Shown: piece after piece, positions 45,537-59,036 of the stretch
How positions within the stretch are numbered: the stretch's first letter is position 1
Layout of the letters: each line of letters begins with the position of its first letter
DNA from: Zea mays
Lineage: Eukaryota; Streptophyta; Magnoliopsida; Poales; Poaceae
Reading direction: 5' to 3'
Assembly: GCF_902167145.1 (NCBI RefSeq)
Contig: NC_050104.1
Coordinates: 105,163,849-105,227,848, forward strand
Length of the DNA stretch: 64,000 nt
Notes under the pieces: generated by a model
Databases searched by the model: none
The model's input: only the letters and a program-made list of their open reading frames with translations
Told to the model about the DNA's origin: nothing
Made by a program: the position numbers and the translations under genes

Positions 45537-48500
45537 ATGGGTAGTCTCCAGCAACCTCTCCAGCCCGGGACGCTGCTTCGTTTCGGGAGTCTCGAGTTCA
45601 TGTCCCTCGACGGCAGCTACGACATGGTACTCCTTCCTCCGCCGCGCGACAACGACAACGACGGCCGTCAGCCCGCCCGGCGGCGACGGACTCGGCGACG
45701 TCTTCCCCCCATGGCGGAAGAGCAGCATCCGGGTCTGTCCCGTCACCTTCCCTGTCGTAGGAGGAGGAGGCGGGGCAACCATGGCCAAGCAGGAGGCGGC
45801 ACCTCGTTGGCTGTCGAGCGAGACGACGACGCCGGCGCCCCAGCGAGGGACACGTCGGGCGTTGACCTCGCATCTGAGATGAAGACGAGCGTCGTTTCCC
45901 CGCAACACGCCAACCCCAAGCAGACGAATGACGCCAGCACGCTCGCGAAGGACTTGCTGGGCGTTAGCCTCGTACCTGAGATAACGGTGCAGTCCGTCCC
46001 CGACGCGACTTCGTCACCATCCGTCGATCAAGAGGTACCGTCCGTTTTCCACCCTATGCCTTTTAGATTCAGCTTCGACCCACCAAGCGACCCCACTTCG
46101 GTGGACGCTTTCATAAAGGCATATCCTAACCTTCCGGGGTACCATATGTGGTCAACCTGGGACCGACTGATGGCCGTCTCGACCTACGGACCCCTGGGTT
46201 CCGAGGAAGATGACGAGCCCGACTCTGGTTGGGATTTCTCTGGGCTCGATAACCCCAGTGCCATGCGAGACTTCATGACCGCATGTGACTACTGCCTCTC
46301 CGATTACTCCGATGGTGGCCACAGCCTTGACGACGAGGACTGTGGCCCAAGTCGCAAATGTTTCCACGTCGATCTAGGTGGTCTCGACGAAGGCAACCAC
46401 CTTGGTATGCTAGAGGACGACGATCCCCCTAGGCCTGCGCCTCGCATTGACATCCTTCGGGAGCTAGCTGTGGTCCCAGTCCCTGCGGGGGGTCAGGACA
46501 CACAGCTCGAGCAAATCCGCGAGATGCAGGCCAAGCTCGACGAGGAAGCAGGGCAACTTGTGCAGCTCCGACAGAACATCGGGCAGGAGTGGGCAGGCTG
46601 AGCACCAGCCGAAGAAGCGCGCCATCTGGCCCAGGACGTCCAGCACCGCATCGCTGACAATGCCAGGGCAAGGCTGCCCCCGGCTTCTAGTGGGGTCGGC
46701 CAGAACCTGGCTGCAGCAGCAATACTACTTCGGGCGATGCCGGAGCCATCCACCACCGAGGGGCGGCGTATTCAGGGAGAACTCAAGAATCTCCTGGAGG
46801 ATGACGCGGTCCGACGGGCCGAAAGCTCTGCCTCCCGAAGGCAAGGGTACCCCCCGGATCATCGCGTCGCGACTTCCCGATTCATGCGGGAAGCCTCGGT
46901 CCACACCGGGCACACGCGGGACGCAACGCCTGCAGCCCCGGGTCGCCTCGGCAACGAGCACCACCACCGCGACCGTCGAGCCCACCTCGACGAGAAGGTG
47001 CGCCGAGGCTACCACCCTAGGCGTGGGGGACGCTACGACAGCGGGGAGGATCGGAGTCCCTCGCTCGAACCACCCGGTCCGCAAGCTTTCAGCTGGGCCA
47101 TACGACGGACGCTGTTCCCGACCCGGTTCCGAGCCCCGACTACCATCACTAAGTACTCGGGGGAAACAAGGCCGGAACTGTGGCTCGCGGACTACCGGCT
47201 GGCCTGCCAGCTGGGTGGAACGGACGATGACAACCTCATCATCCGTAACCTCCCCCTGTTCCTTTCCAACATCGCCCGAGCCTGGCTGGAGCATCTGCCT
47301 CCTGCGCAGATCTCCAACTGGGACGACCTGGTCAAAGCCTTCGCCGGAAACTTCCAGGGCACATACGTGCGCCCTGGGAACTTCTGGGATCTCCGAAGCT
47401 GCCGCCAGCAGCCGGGAGAATCCCTGCGGGACTACATCCGGCGATTTTCGAAGCAGCGCACCGAGCTGCCCAACATCACCGACTCAGATGTCATCGGCGC
47501 GTTCCTCACCGGCACCACTTGCCACGACCTGGTGAGCAAGCTGGGTTGCAAGACTCCCACCAGGGCGAGCGAGCTGATGGACATCGCCACCAAGTTCGCC
47601 TCTGGTCAGGAGGCCATCTTCCGGAAGGACAAGCAGCCTCAGGGACGCCAGCAGGAAGATGTCCCCGAGGCGTCCGCTCAACGCGGCGCGAAGAAGAAGG
47701 GCAAGAAGAAGTCGCAAGCAAAACGCGATGCCGCCGACGTAGATCTTGTCGCCGCCGCCGAGCACAGGAACCCTCGGAAGCCTCCCGGAGGGGCCAACCT
47801 GTTCGACAAGATTCTCAAGGAGTTGTGCCCCTATCATCAGGGCCCCATCAAGCACACCCTTGAGGAGTGTGTCATGCTTCGGCGCTACTTCCATAAGGCC
47901 GGGCCCCCGGCGAAAGGTGGCAAAGGCCATAACAACGATAAGAAGGAGGGCAACAAGGCAGAAGAGTTCCCCGAGGTCCATGACTGCTTCATGATCTACG
48001 GTGGGCAGGTGGCGAACGCCTCGGCTCGGCACCGCAAGCAGGAGCGCCGGGAGGTCTGCTCGGTGAAGGTGGCGGCACCAGTCTACCTAGACTGGTCCAA
48101 CAAGCCCATCACCTTCGACCAAGGCAACCACCCCGACTGCGTGCCGAGCCCAGGAAAGTACCCGCTTGTTGTCGACCCCGTCATCGGCAACGCCAGGCTC
48201 ACCAAGGTCCTCATGGACGGAGGCAGCAGCCTCAACATCATCTACGCCGAGACCCTCGGGCTCTTGCAGATCGATCTGTCCATGATCCGGGCCGGTGCGG
48301 CGCCCTTTCACGGGATCATCCCCGGGAAGCGCGTCCAGCCCCTTGGGCAACTCGATCTGCCCGTCTGCTTTGGGACTCCCTCCAACTTCCGAAAGGAAAC
48401 CCTCACGTTCGAGGTGGTCGGGTTCCGAGGAACCTACCACGCAGTGCTGGGGAGACCATGCTACGCCAAGTTCATGGCCGTCCCCAACTACAACTACCTC

Positions 48501-48776
48501 AAGCTCAAGATGCCGGGCCCCAACGGGGTCATCACCGTCGGATCCACGTACCGACACGCGTACGAATGCGACGTGGAGTGCATGGAGTACGCTGAGGCCC
48601 TCGCCGAATCCGAGGCCCTCATCGCCGACCTAGAGAGCCTCTCCAAGGAGGTGCCAGATGCGAAGCACCACGCCAGCAACTTCGAGCTAGCAGAGGCGTT
48701 TAAGTCCGTCCCTCTCGACCCCAGCAACGACGCCTCCAAGCAAGTCCGGATCGGCTCCGAGCTCGACCCCAAATAG
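45537..48776 (+). pseudogene. Gag-protease of gypsy element 2
   Basis: It shares start, order and most residues with the gag-pro of element 1. The gag domain is around 47150-47560, the Lys-rich region at 47690, the putative C-H-H-C site near 47826, and the protease site MDGGSSLNII near 48215-48245. One in-frame TGA at 46599-46601 breaks it into 354 and about 725 codons; otherwise it is open to TAG 48774-48776. This terminal TAG is at the same place as in element 1. Confidence 0.9.
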
Positions 48777-51700
48777 GAAGCAGTGCTCGTCGACTTTCTC
48801 CGCGCGAACGCCGAGGTTTTTGCGTGGAGTCCCTCGGACATGCCTGGCATACCGAGGGATGTCGCCGAGCACTCGCTGGATATCCGAGCTGGAGCCCGCC
48901 CGTGAAGCAGCCTCTACGCCGATTCGACGAAGAAAAGCGCAGAGCCATAGGCAAGGAGATCCACAAGTTGATGGCTACAGGGTTCATCAAAGAGGTATTC
49001 CATTCCGAATGGCTAGCCAACCATGTGCTTGTGAAAAAGAAAGGTGGGAAATGGAGGATGTGTGTAGACTACACTGGTCTAAACAAAGCATGTCTGAAGG
49101 TTCCCTACCCTCTGCCTCGCATTGATCAAATCGTGGATTCCACTGCTGGGTGCGAAACCCTGTCATTCCTCGATGCCTACTCAGGGTATCACTAAATCAG
49201 GATGAAAGAGTCCGACCAGCTCGCGACCTCTTTCATCACACCCTTTGGCATGTACTGCTATATTACTATGCCATTCGGTTTAAGGAATGCAGGCGCGACA
49301 TACCAAAGGTGCATAAACCACGTGTTCGGAGAGCACATTGGCCGAACGGTCGAGGCTTACATCGATGACATCGTAGTCAAGACGAGGAAAGCCTCCGACC
49401 TCCTCACTGACCTTGAAACGACATTCAAGTGTCTGAGAGCGAAGGGCGTGAAACTCAATCCCGAGAAGTGTGTCTTTGGAGTGCCCCGAGGCATGCTCCT
49501 GGGGTTCATCGTCTCCGAGCGGGGCATCGAGGCCAACCCGGAGAAAATCGCGGCCATCACCAACATGGGGCCTATCAAGGACTTGAAAGGAGTACAGAGG
49601 GTCATGGGATGCCTTGCGGCTCTGAGCCATTTCATCTCACGCCTCGGCGAAAGAGGCCTACCTCTGTACCGCCTATTAAGGAAGATCGAGCGCTTCACTT
49701 GGACCCCCGAGGCCGAGGAAGCCCTCAGGAACTTAAAGGCGCTCCTGACAAGCGCGCCCATCTTGGTGCCCCCCGCTGCCGGAGAAGCCCTCTTGATCTA
49801 TGTAGCCGCAACCACTCAGGTGGTCAGCTCCGCGATCATGGTCGAGAGACGAGAAGAAGGGCATGCATTGCTCGTCCAGAGGCCGGTCTACTTCATCAGT
49901 GAAGTACTGTCCGAGACCAAAATCCGCTACCCGCAAATTCAGAAGCTACTGTATGCGGTAATTCTGACACGGCGAAAGTTGCGACACTACTTCGAGTCTC
50001 ATCCGGTGACTGTGGTGTCATCCTTCCCCTTGGGGGAGATCATCCAGTGCTGAGAGGCCTCGGGTAGGATTGCAAAGTGGGCGGTGGAGATCATGGGCGA
50101 GACAATCTCGTCCGCTCCTCGGAAGGCCATCAAGTCCCAAGTCTTGGCGAACTGTGTGGCTGAATGGGTCGACACCCAGCTTCCAGCAGCTCCGATCCAA
50201 TCGGAACTCTGGACCATGTATTTCGACGGGTCGCTGATGAAAACAGGAGCGGGTGCGGGCCTGCTCTTCATCTCACCCCTCGGGAAGCACCTCCGCTACG
50301 TGTTGCGCCTCCATTTCTCGGCGTCAAACAACGTGGCCGAGTACGAGGCTCTGGTTAACGGGTTGCACATCGCCATCGAGCTAGGGGTTCGGCGCCTCGA
50401 CGCTCGTGGCGACTCGCAGCTTGTCATCGACCAAGTCATGAAGAACTCCCACTGCCGCGACCCGAAGATGGAGGTCTACTGTGACGAGGTTCGGCGCCTG
50501 GAAGACAAGTTCTACGGGCTCGAGCTCAACCACATCGCTCGACGGTACAACGAGACTACGGATGAGCTAGCTAAAATAGCCTCGGGGCGGACAACGGTTC
50601 CCCTGGACGTCTTCTCCCGAGACCTACATCAACCCTCCGTCAAGACCGACGACACGCCCAAGCCCGGGGAGGCCTCGGCCCAGCCCGAGGCACCCTCGGC
50701 CCCCGAGGGTGAGGCACTGCGCGTCGAGGAAGAGCGGAATGGGTCGCGCCTAATCAAAACTGGCAGACCCCGTACCTGCAATATCTCCACCGAGGAGAGC
50801 TACCCCTCGATAGAGCCGAAGCTCGGCGACTGGCGCGGCGCGCTAAGTCGTTCGTCTTACTAGGTGACGAGAAGGAGCTCTACCACCGCAGCCCCTCAGG
50901 CATCCTCCAGCGATGCATATCCATCGCCGAAGGTTAGGAGCTATTGCAAGAAATACACTCGGGGGCTTGCGGTCATCACACAGCACCTCGAGCCGTCGTT
51001 GGAAGCGCCTTCCGACAAGGTTTCTACTGGCCAACCACGGTGGCCGACGCCACTAGGATTGTACGCACCTGCCAAGGGTGTCAATTCTACGCAAGGCAGA
51101 CACACCTGCCCGCTCAGGCCCTGTAAACAATACCCATCACCTGGTCGTTTGCTGTGTGGGGTCTGGACCTCGTCGGTCCCTTGCAGAAGGCACCCGGGGG
51201 CTTCACGCACCTGCTGGTCGCTATCAACAAATTCTCCAAGTGGATCGAGGTCCGACCCCTAAACAGCATTAGGTCCGAACAGGCGGTGGCGTTCTTCACC
51301 AACATCATCCATCGCTTTGGGGTCCTGAACTCCATCATCACCGACAACGGCACCCAGTTCACTAGCAGGAAGTTCCTGGACTTCTGCGAGGACCACCACA
51401 TCCGGGTGGACTGGGCCGCCGTAGCTCACCCCATGACGAATGGGCAGGTAGAGCGTGCCAACGGCATGATTCTGCAGGGACTTAAGCCGAGGATCTACAA
51501 TGACCTCAACAAGTTCGGCAAGCGATGGATGAAGGAACTCCCCTCGGTGGTCTGGAGTCTGAGGACGACGCTAAGCCGAGCCACGGGCTTCACGCCGTTT
51601 TTTCTAGTCTATGGGGCCGAGGCTATCTTGCCCACAGACTTAGAATACAGTTCCCCGAGGACAAGGGCGTACGACGACCGAAGCAACCAGACCAGCCGAG

Positions 51701-52002
51701 AAGACTCACTGGACCAACTGGAAGAGGCTCGGGACATGGCCTTACTACACTCGACATGGTATCAGCAGTCTTTGCGACGCTACCACGCCCGAGGGGTTTG
51801 GTCCCGAGACCTCCAGGTGGGGGACTTGGTGCTTCGACTGCGACAAGACGCCCGAGGGCGCCACAAGCTCACTCCTCCCTAGGAAGGGTCGTTCATCATC
51901 GCCAAGATTTTGAAGCCCGGAACATACAAGCCGGCCAACAGTCACGGCGAGGTCTACAGCAACGCTTGGAACATCCGACAACTACGTCGCTTTTACCCTT
52001 AA
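48777..52002 (+). pseudogene. Pol of gypsy element 2: RT, two RNase H domains, integrase (broken)
   Basis: Starts in the same frame as gag-pro after its TAG. RT: KKGGKWRMCVDYTGLNKAC, FLDAYSGYH, MPFGLRNAGATYQR and AYIDDIVVKT (about 49350-49382). Ty3-type RNase H/connection runs to about 50050. An extra archaeal-like RNase H follows (YFDGSLMKTGAG, AEYEALVNG, ARGDSQLVID; 50220-50430), typical of the Tat lineage. The integrase zinc region (H-H-C-C, 50955-51090) and catalytic residues (WGLDLVGP, ITDNGTQF, NGQVERANG) follow. Defects: 1-bp loss near 48901, TAA 49193, TGA 50051, frameshift near 50758, TAG 50935, TAA 51123, TAG 51880. It ends at TAA 52000-52002. Confidence 0.93.
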
Positions 52003-55000
52003 GATGTTTTCAAGTCGTTCATATACCTCGTTCTCTTTACATACACAAATAGAGTCTAACCGTCAAGGAAGGGTCAGCCTTGCCTCGGCAAAGCCCGACC
52101 CTCCCTCGGAGGCTAGAAGGGGGGAACCCCCTCTGCGTCAAAATTTTCCTCGGAAAAAGTCTTTCTGCCAGAACATCTTTCGCGCTTTTTGACTACTTCG
52201 ATAGTGGGATCCTGAAAACGATGGAGTACATGTAAGAGGCAAGGCCGACCGAGCCGAGGGACTCCTACGCCTCCGGGATACGGATACCTCACTCATCACC
52301 TTCTGCGATAAGTAACTCACGCTCGAATAAGCGATTCTGCTGACCGAACAAGTCTTAACGCTCGAAAACTTTTCTGCCAAAACGATTTTCCGTGCCTTCT
52401 CGACTATATCGATAACAGAATCCTGAGGACGAGCAAGAGTACACGTAAGCGGCGAGGCCGACCGAGCCGAGGGACTCCCACGCCTCCGGGATACGGATAC
52501 CTCACTCATCACCTTCCGCGATAAGTAACTCTCGCTCGGATGAGCGATTCTGCTACCGACAAACAAGTCCTGATACTCGAAACAAGGGGAAAAGAAATGC
52601 AGCTTTAGAACACGACAATGATATGTTTGGGCCTCGACGACCGCAAAAAAACATACGCACACTACAGACAAACTGTTCCTGCAGGTTCAGACATCAACAG
52701 GGGGAGCAGCAGCACCCTCGGCGTCGACTCCACCTTCGGCGGAATCTGGCCCGGCCTCGGATGGCGACACGGTCGGAGGATCTCCACCTCGAAGGAAGAT
52801 GTCAGCACCGCTCCTGGGCCATCGCCGCCAGGGTCTCCTCCAGGAACCCGACCCGAGCAGACGGCTTGACCGGCCGCTCCGTAGCCTCAGCCAGCTGTCC
52901 CCCGAGGACATCAGCCCGACTCATGGCATCGGCAGCTTGACTCCGGGGTTGGTCCCGCCAGTGGACGACCTGGCCAGGTTCCAGCCGCCGCTGCTACGCC
53001 TCCTCAGCCTGGGAAGTCCCCTGCTTCTGGGCCGACGAAGCTTCTTCTCGAGCCGACTCCGCCTTTGTCCACGCTGACATCGCTGCCTCCGGCTCTGGCT
53101 CATCGCAGAGCGGCCGAGGGTTTCTTTAACTGGGCAAGAGAAGCCTCGGGTGGCAAGGCCGACCGAGCCGAGGGACTCCTATGCCTCTGGGATACGGATA
53201 CCTCACTCGTCACCTTCCGCACAGGGCAACTCACACTTGGTTAAGTGGTCCAGCTAGCCGACAGGCGAGTCCTGGTGCTCGAAATGAGGAAGAAACACGG
53301 TATTGCGCCCAAAATACCTAGATGTTCAGGCCCCGACAGCCATAATGAACAGACACTGGCACTCAAGGTGCCATTACAAACGAAACTCCGGTTCCACTCC
53401 CGCGGGTATGAACAACCTCCACATCGGAGGGCCTGCGGGACGACGAACTTCGGGTGACTCGTCGGCGACCTCTACAGCAACAACAATGGTCCCAGGGCGA
53501 ACTCTACCGCTGGCAGGCTCTCATTTGCATCCCCTCATGGAGGACGAGAACTAGATATTAAAGCCAAAGAGCCGGAGGCCCGGAGCGCAGATGGCGCCGA
53601 CGATCTCGTCGACGGAGAAACCTTCTCCGGCTGCCACCACCTCAGCACTGACGGCGGCGTCCACCTGCCCACCAACACCGCACCAGCGAGCGCCGGCCGC
53701 CCCAAAGCGCACCGGCAGGTCCTCACTCCCGTCCTCGCCACGAACGAGAACAGGACCGTCCCAGAACACGAGTACCGCCCTCGCGGCGTACGACGTGTTG
53801 TGAGACCCTCCGGTACGGCCGACCATAATCGCCCGGGCAGAGGACGGAATGCTGCACCCTAGCCGGGCAGCAGCAGTCCGCCTTCCCCCCGCATGGCTGG
53901 AGGATGCCTCCCCCGTAGAGCTGGAGGATGGTTTCCACCCCCAGATGCCGGAGGAGGAAGCGGGACGCCAGCCCACGCGAAGGCAGGCCCCGGCTCGCCC
54001 CCCGCCCCAGCAAGGATGATGAAGATCCTTGAAGCTAAGGGCGGGCCAGAGGCCGCATCCCGGCTTGCTTCTCCCCACCATCGAACCGGTGGTCACCCTC
54101 CTGCGTGACCATTGGTGAGGGGATGCAGCCGAGCTGCCTGATGAAAATCCTTGAAGCCGAGCGATGGCTGAAAGGTGCCAACCTCCGCGAAGTTGCGCTC
54201 CTCCAACAGCAGCAAGACGAAAGCAACATGGGCGCTCCCCATCCGGGGGCTCGGAAGGTGGAAGGGCGCAATGCATGAGGGGAGTGCAGAGGCGTGGCTA
54301 CCACCCAGGGGGACGGTCCCTTTTTAAAGGCGACTCCCCCCACTCGCGTCCTCAGGCGTCGTGGACTAAGTCTTCACCAACGCACTCCAGGGTCTTCCCC
54401 CTACGACACAGGGGCTAGGTCCCACACATCATGCGAGCTGGCCCGGGACGGAAGAAGCCAAACCGCCGCGCGCGGAGCGTGTAACCGCCCAGCGGTTACA
54501 AGCACTCCTCCATCTTCGCCCAAACCAGCGGGTGAAAGGGCGGACCACCATGCAGGTGGCATGCAACTGCACCACGAGGACGCACCCTTTCAATTTGACG
54601 CATCCAGCATGGAGGCCCAGGCCCACACGTCATGTAACCGGCACGCCGATTACTACGTGCGAAAAACTGCACCACCACTTACGCCAATGTCGCGCCTTCT
54701 CGACTGCGGAACCGATGCCGCGACTCGAGGCAACCCTGCGCATGGCCCAACAGTGCCAACCAAACGCATCGGTCATGGGTTAGTCAGCCGCGGGAGAAGG
54801 CGCGACGGTCGATATGGCCAAAAGTGGGCAGGCAATAATGGCGGCAGCAGGCGGGCGGAGGCAGCAGTCAAATCATCTGCAGGCTCACGTCCCCTCCTGG
54901 AGCAGCTAGGGAGCCCTCTCCCACGGTGTGAAGACGAAGCGCCTGTGTTCCGTCCCTCGAATGGCTCGCGCATACACAACGGCTACCCCGCGAACCACCC

Positions 55001-56160
55001 GCCCCATCGCATTAACTTCGCGGCAGGGCAGGCGACACCTTTGGCAGGCGAAGCAGGCGACGCTTCACCTCCGCCATGATGACCGCGTCAAAAAAGGTGC
55101 GCCACATCATTTAAATTTGTATCTTTTTCCTCTTCCCCTCTCTCTCTTTCTACAGGGACCGGAAAGGGTATACTCCAAAAGGGATCCTTCTCCGCGAAGG
55201 AAACGGGCCTCGAGCCCTCCTACTGATCAGGGGTTCAAAGGCTGGCCCCTCGGAAGGGTTCGACAGCCGCCTCAGACCACTCGGACCCGCGCCCACTACT
55301 GATCAGAGGTTCGAAGGCTAGCCCCTCAGAAGGGTTCGACAGCCGCCTCAGACCACTCGGGCTCCGCGCCCACTACTGATCAGGGGTTCGAAGGCTGCCC
55401 CCCCGAAGGGTTTGACAGCCGCCTCAGAACACGCAGAGCGAGGGATGACTCTGGGTACGTCCGATACATGGCCGAGGCTCGGGCTACGCTCCCGAGGTAC
55501 CCTAGGACATTTCTGAGACCAGCAGGAGCGATTCTGTAATGGAATCCCATCAGAGGGAGGCATCGAGCCCTCGGACCCTATCAAACGGGACTGGGTCTGA
55601 CAAATCACCTGCAGGTACTTTTGGAGCGCGCCTCTGGGCCACCAGCCGACCCTTATCAAATGGGGCACGGGCGTCCACTCGGAACACCCGTTAGCAACTC
55701 ACTAGAGACACCATGTTCGGCGCCCTCCGAGGGCAACATGGCGCTTTCACCCCTCCTCCTTGCGGAAAGGCAACGAAGGGGCGTATGATAAAAGCCGAGT
55801 CAGTCCTTGACCGTCCTCTCGCTCTGTGCAGAGGCTCGGGGACTGCTCTCGCAAACCTGGCTCCGGCCAAACCGTTGACAACGCCAACATACCAGCCCGA
55901 GAACTCGGAACCTGACCATGCACTCGAGCTACGATCAGATCGCATGAGGGAACAACCAGACAGGCCTAGGCATCACGAAAAGCATTAAGACCTCAGAGGA
56001 GTCAAACCACTCCTCCGAGGCCTTGGGGGCTACACCCGGCGGGTGCGCTCGCGCGCACCCACCGGAACAAAATGTAATCGAGAAAGGCCGGTCCCCTTGC
56101 AAAAAGTGTGACAAAGCCTCCAAGTGAGTACCAACACTCCCTTTGAGGCTCGGGGGCTAC
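52003..56160. other. Gypsy element 2 downstream region with antisense remnant and repeats
   Basis: A minus-strand piece at 52687-52911 matches the C-terminal tail of the antisense gene of element 1 (acidic Pro/Glu/Gly end). The Transposase_28-type N-terminal domain is not recognisable, and 53551-54276 gives only unassigned Ser/Gly/Arg-rich frames. Three copies of an approximately 80-bp module lie at 52238-52318, 52451-52532 and 53152-53232. Three units of about 76 bp with TACTGATCAGGGGTTC lie at 55221-55436. A polypurine tract GAGGCTCGGGGGCTA (56145-56159) precedes the 3' LTR. No intact gene. Confidence 0.65.
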
Positions 56161-57537
56161 TGTCGGGGACCATAATTAGGGGTACCCCCAAGACTCCTAA
56201 ACTCGGCTGGTAATCACCATCAGCACAAGCTGCAAAAGCCTGATGGGCACAATTCAGGTCAAGGCTCCGTCCACTCAAGGGACACGATCTCGCCTCGCCC
56301 GAGCCCAGCCTCAGGCAGGAACAGTAGACCCAGGAGGATTCACGCCTTGCCCGAGGGCCTCCTCAAGCAACGGGCGCACCATCGACTCGCCCGAGGCCCA
56401 GCTCGGGTAGGCTTCGCAGTGAAGCAACCTTGGCCAGATCGCCTCGCCAACCGACCGTATCGCAGGAGCATTCAATGCAAGGATCGTCTGACACCTTATC
56501 CTGACGCGCGTTCCTCAGTCGGCAGGGCCGAAATGACCGCAGTCACTTCATCCCTCCACTGACTGACCTGACAGGAAAACAGCGCCGCCTGCCCTGCTCC
56601 GACTGCTGTGCCACCCGCCAGGGTGAGGCTGACAGCAACCGAGTCCAGCCTCAGGTGCCATAGGAAGCTCCGCCTCGCCCGACCCCAGGGCTCGGCCCCC
56701 GCCTCGACCTCGGAAGACGGTCTCCGCCTCGCCCGACCCCAGGGCTTGGACTCAACCTCGACCTCGGAAGACGGTCTCCGCCTCGCCCGACCCTAGGGCT
56801 CGGACTCAACCTCGACCTCGGAAGACGGTCTCTGCCTCGCCCGACCCCAGAGCTCGGACTCAACCTCGACCTCGGGAGACGGTCTCCGCCTCGCCCGAGC
56901 TTGGGCTCGGACCGACCACGTTACAGGGGGTACATCATTACCCTACCCCTAGCTAGCTCAGGCTACAGGGAACAAGACCGACGTCCCATCTGGCTCGCCC
57001 CGGTAAACAAGTAATGATGGCACCCCGCGTGCTCCCATGACGACGGCGGTTCTCAGCCCACTACGGAAGCAAGGAGACGTCAGCAAGGTCCCGACAGCCC
57101 CGACAGCTGTGCTTCTACAGGGCTCAAGCGCTCCTCTGACGGCCACGACATCACATGCACAGGGCACTAACACCTCTCCGACAGCCACGTCGGCATGTAC
57201 ATAGGGCTCTGGCTCCTCTCTGCCAGACACGTTAGCACATTGCAACACCCCCCATTGTACACCTGGACCCTCTCCTTACATCTATAAAAGGAAGGTCCAG
57301 GGCCCTCGTACTAGGAGGTGGTCGCGCGGGAGGACGGGCTGACGAGCAGGCTCTCTCCCTCTCTCGCGAACGCTTGTAACCGCCTACTGCAAGCGCATCC
57401 ACCCTGGGCGCAGGACAACACGAAGCCGCAGTTTTCGCCCTCTTTGTGTTTCGTCTCGCGCCGACCCATCTAGGCTGGGGCACGCAGCGACAATTTACTC
57501 GTCGGTCCAGGGACCCCCCGGGGTCGAATCGCCGACA
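56161..57537 (+). repeat. Gypsy element 2, 3' LTR
   Basis: Same length as the 5' LTR (1377 bp), same 54-bp repeat array and TATA box (57281-57291), with scattered substitutions. Ends CGCCGACA before the GAGGG duplication. Confidence 0.93.
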
Positions 57538-57542
57538 GAGGG

Positions 57543-57767
57543 GCACCGGACTGTCCGGTGGGTGGCACCAGACCGTCCGGTGCGCCATGTGACCGTTGTC
57601 CTCCAGGTGGCGTGGCCACTAGCCGTTGGCATGCACCATGTGACCGTTGTCCTCCACGCGGATGGTCCGGTGAACTATAGCCGACGCATGCTAAAATTCC
57701 CGAGAGCAGGTTGTTCGACGGACTGTGCACCAGACTGTTTGGTGCACACCAGAGTGTCTGATGGGTG
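57543..57767 (-). mobile_element. Sirevirus-like 3' LTR on the minus strand, middle segment
   Basis: Contains CACCGGACTGTCCGGTG (57545-57561) and further degenerate palindromes. It joins 44099 on the left through the GAGGG duplication and 59037 on the right once the solo LTR is removed. Confidence 0.65.
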
Positions 57768-59036
57768 TGAAAGTCGCCTAGAGGGGGGTGAATAGGCGAA
57801 ACCTGAAAATTATAAACTTTGAACAAACACTTCACCCGGGGTTAGAGTTAGAAATAAATAATAGTGAATTCAGAGTGCGGAAGATAGTTCATCTTTCTAT
57901 GAGTTTCTCAATCAATGCGGATAACTTTGGGAGCAAACTCAAAACGATGTGAGCAAGAGAACTTTAGAGAGAGAGGAGAGGGGAGAAACAAACCGAGTGA
58001 AGATCAACACAAGTGAACACAACGATTTGTTTCCTGAGGTTCGGTTCCAAAGAACCTACTCCTCGTTGAGGAGGCCACAAAGGTCGGGTCTATTCCAACC
58101 CTTTCCCTCTCTCAATCGGTCACTTAGACCGGTCGAGTGCTTCTTCTTAATCACACGGGTAACTAAGACCCCACAAGGATCATCACACAATTAGGTGTCT
58201 CTTGCTAGCTTTACAAAGCACTTGGAAAGATTAGAGTGAGAAGAATAAAGCAACCAAGCAACAGGAGCAACAAAAGAAACACAAATCACCCTCTGTCAAG
58301 TCATTAAGCACTTTTGATCACTTGACTTGATTTTGGAACTTGGAGAGGATTTGATGCTTTGATTGTGTCTTTGAAGTTTATTCTTTTGCTCTAGTATTGA
58401 ATGAGGAAGTTGGATTGCTTGGATGGCTTGAATGGTGGTGGTTGGGGGTAGTTATAGCCCCAACCACTATTCCAGCTGTTGGTGTCGATGGGCACACCGG
58501 ACAGTCTGGTGGTGCACCGGACACTCCACTCTTCACTGTCCGGTGAGTGCCACGTCAGTCGACCGTTGGGGTTTGGAGCTATTGACCGTTGAAGTATTAT
58601 GTCCTCTTGCGGTATCGGACAGTACGGTGCGATCTGACATCGCAGACTATCTTCTAACTTCTGACGGTTAGACTGTTCTACAGTCGACCGTTGGCGAAGT
58701 TGATTGTTGCTCCGTTGTCTCACCGGACAATCCGGTGGCACACTGGACAGTCCGATGAATTTTAGTGGACGAGCGCTGAGAAAACCCGAGAGTGGCCAGT
58801 TCGCGAGGTGCTCAGCCAGGGCACCGGACAGTGTCTGGTGCGCCACTGGCTGCATCAGATCTAGTATGCTACAAACTTTGTATAATTCCCTCAGTTCTTT
58901 TTCTTTGTATGTTTATGTTGAACTATATACACCTGAGAAAAATATTCACTAGGCAAACTAGTTAGTCCATATGGTTTGTGATGGACGTCAAACACCAAAA
59001 TCGATTATAGGAAATGTTGTGGTCATTTCCCTTTCA
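57768..59036 (-). mobile_element. Solo LTR, Sirevirus type, minus strand (1269 bp)
   Basis: Runs TGAAAGTCGCCTAGAGGGGGG to CATTTCCCTTTCA, the exact reverse layout of the Sirevirus LTRs elsewhere. A reverse TATA (GTTATAGCCCC) is near 58450, and palindrome-like CACCGGACAGTCTGGTG repeats follow. Flanks GGGTG and GGTGG share GGTG but are not a perfect 5-bp repeat. It is closest in layout to the solo LTR at 32203. Confidence 0.82.

Larger units (their letters stand above)
44100..57537 (+). mobile_element. Tat-lineage Ty3/gypsy element 2, full length, inactive
   Basis: Two LTRs of identical length (44100-45476 and 56161-57537, 1377 bp) and a perfect GAGGG duplication (44095-44099 and 57538-57542). 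The interior has a primer site (45479), gag-pro, RT, RNase H, an additional Tat-type RNase H, integrase, a decayed antisense region and a polypurine tract. The LTRs differ at roughly fifty sites by hand, several times more than in element 1, so this copy is older. It is related to but distinct from element 1 (LTRs share ends and layout, and gag-pro is closely similar). Confidence 0.93.
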
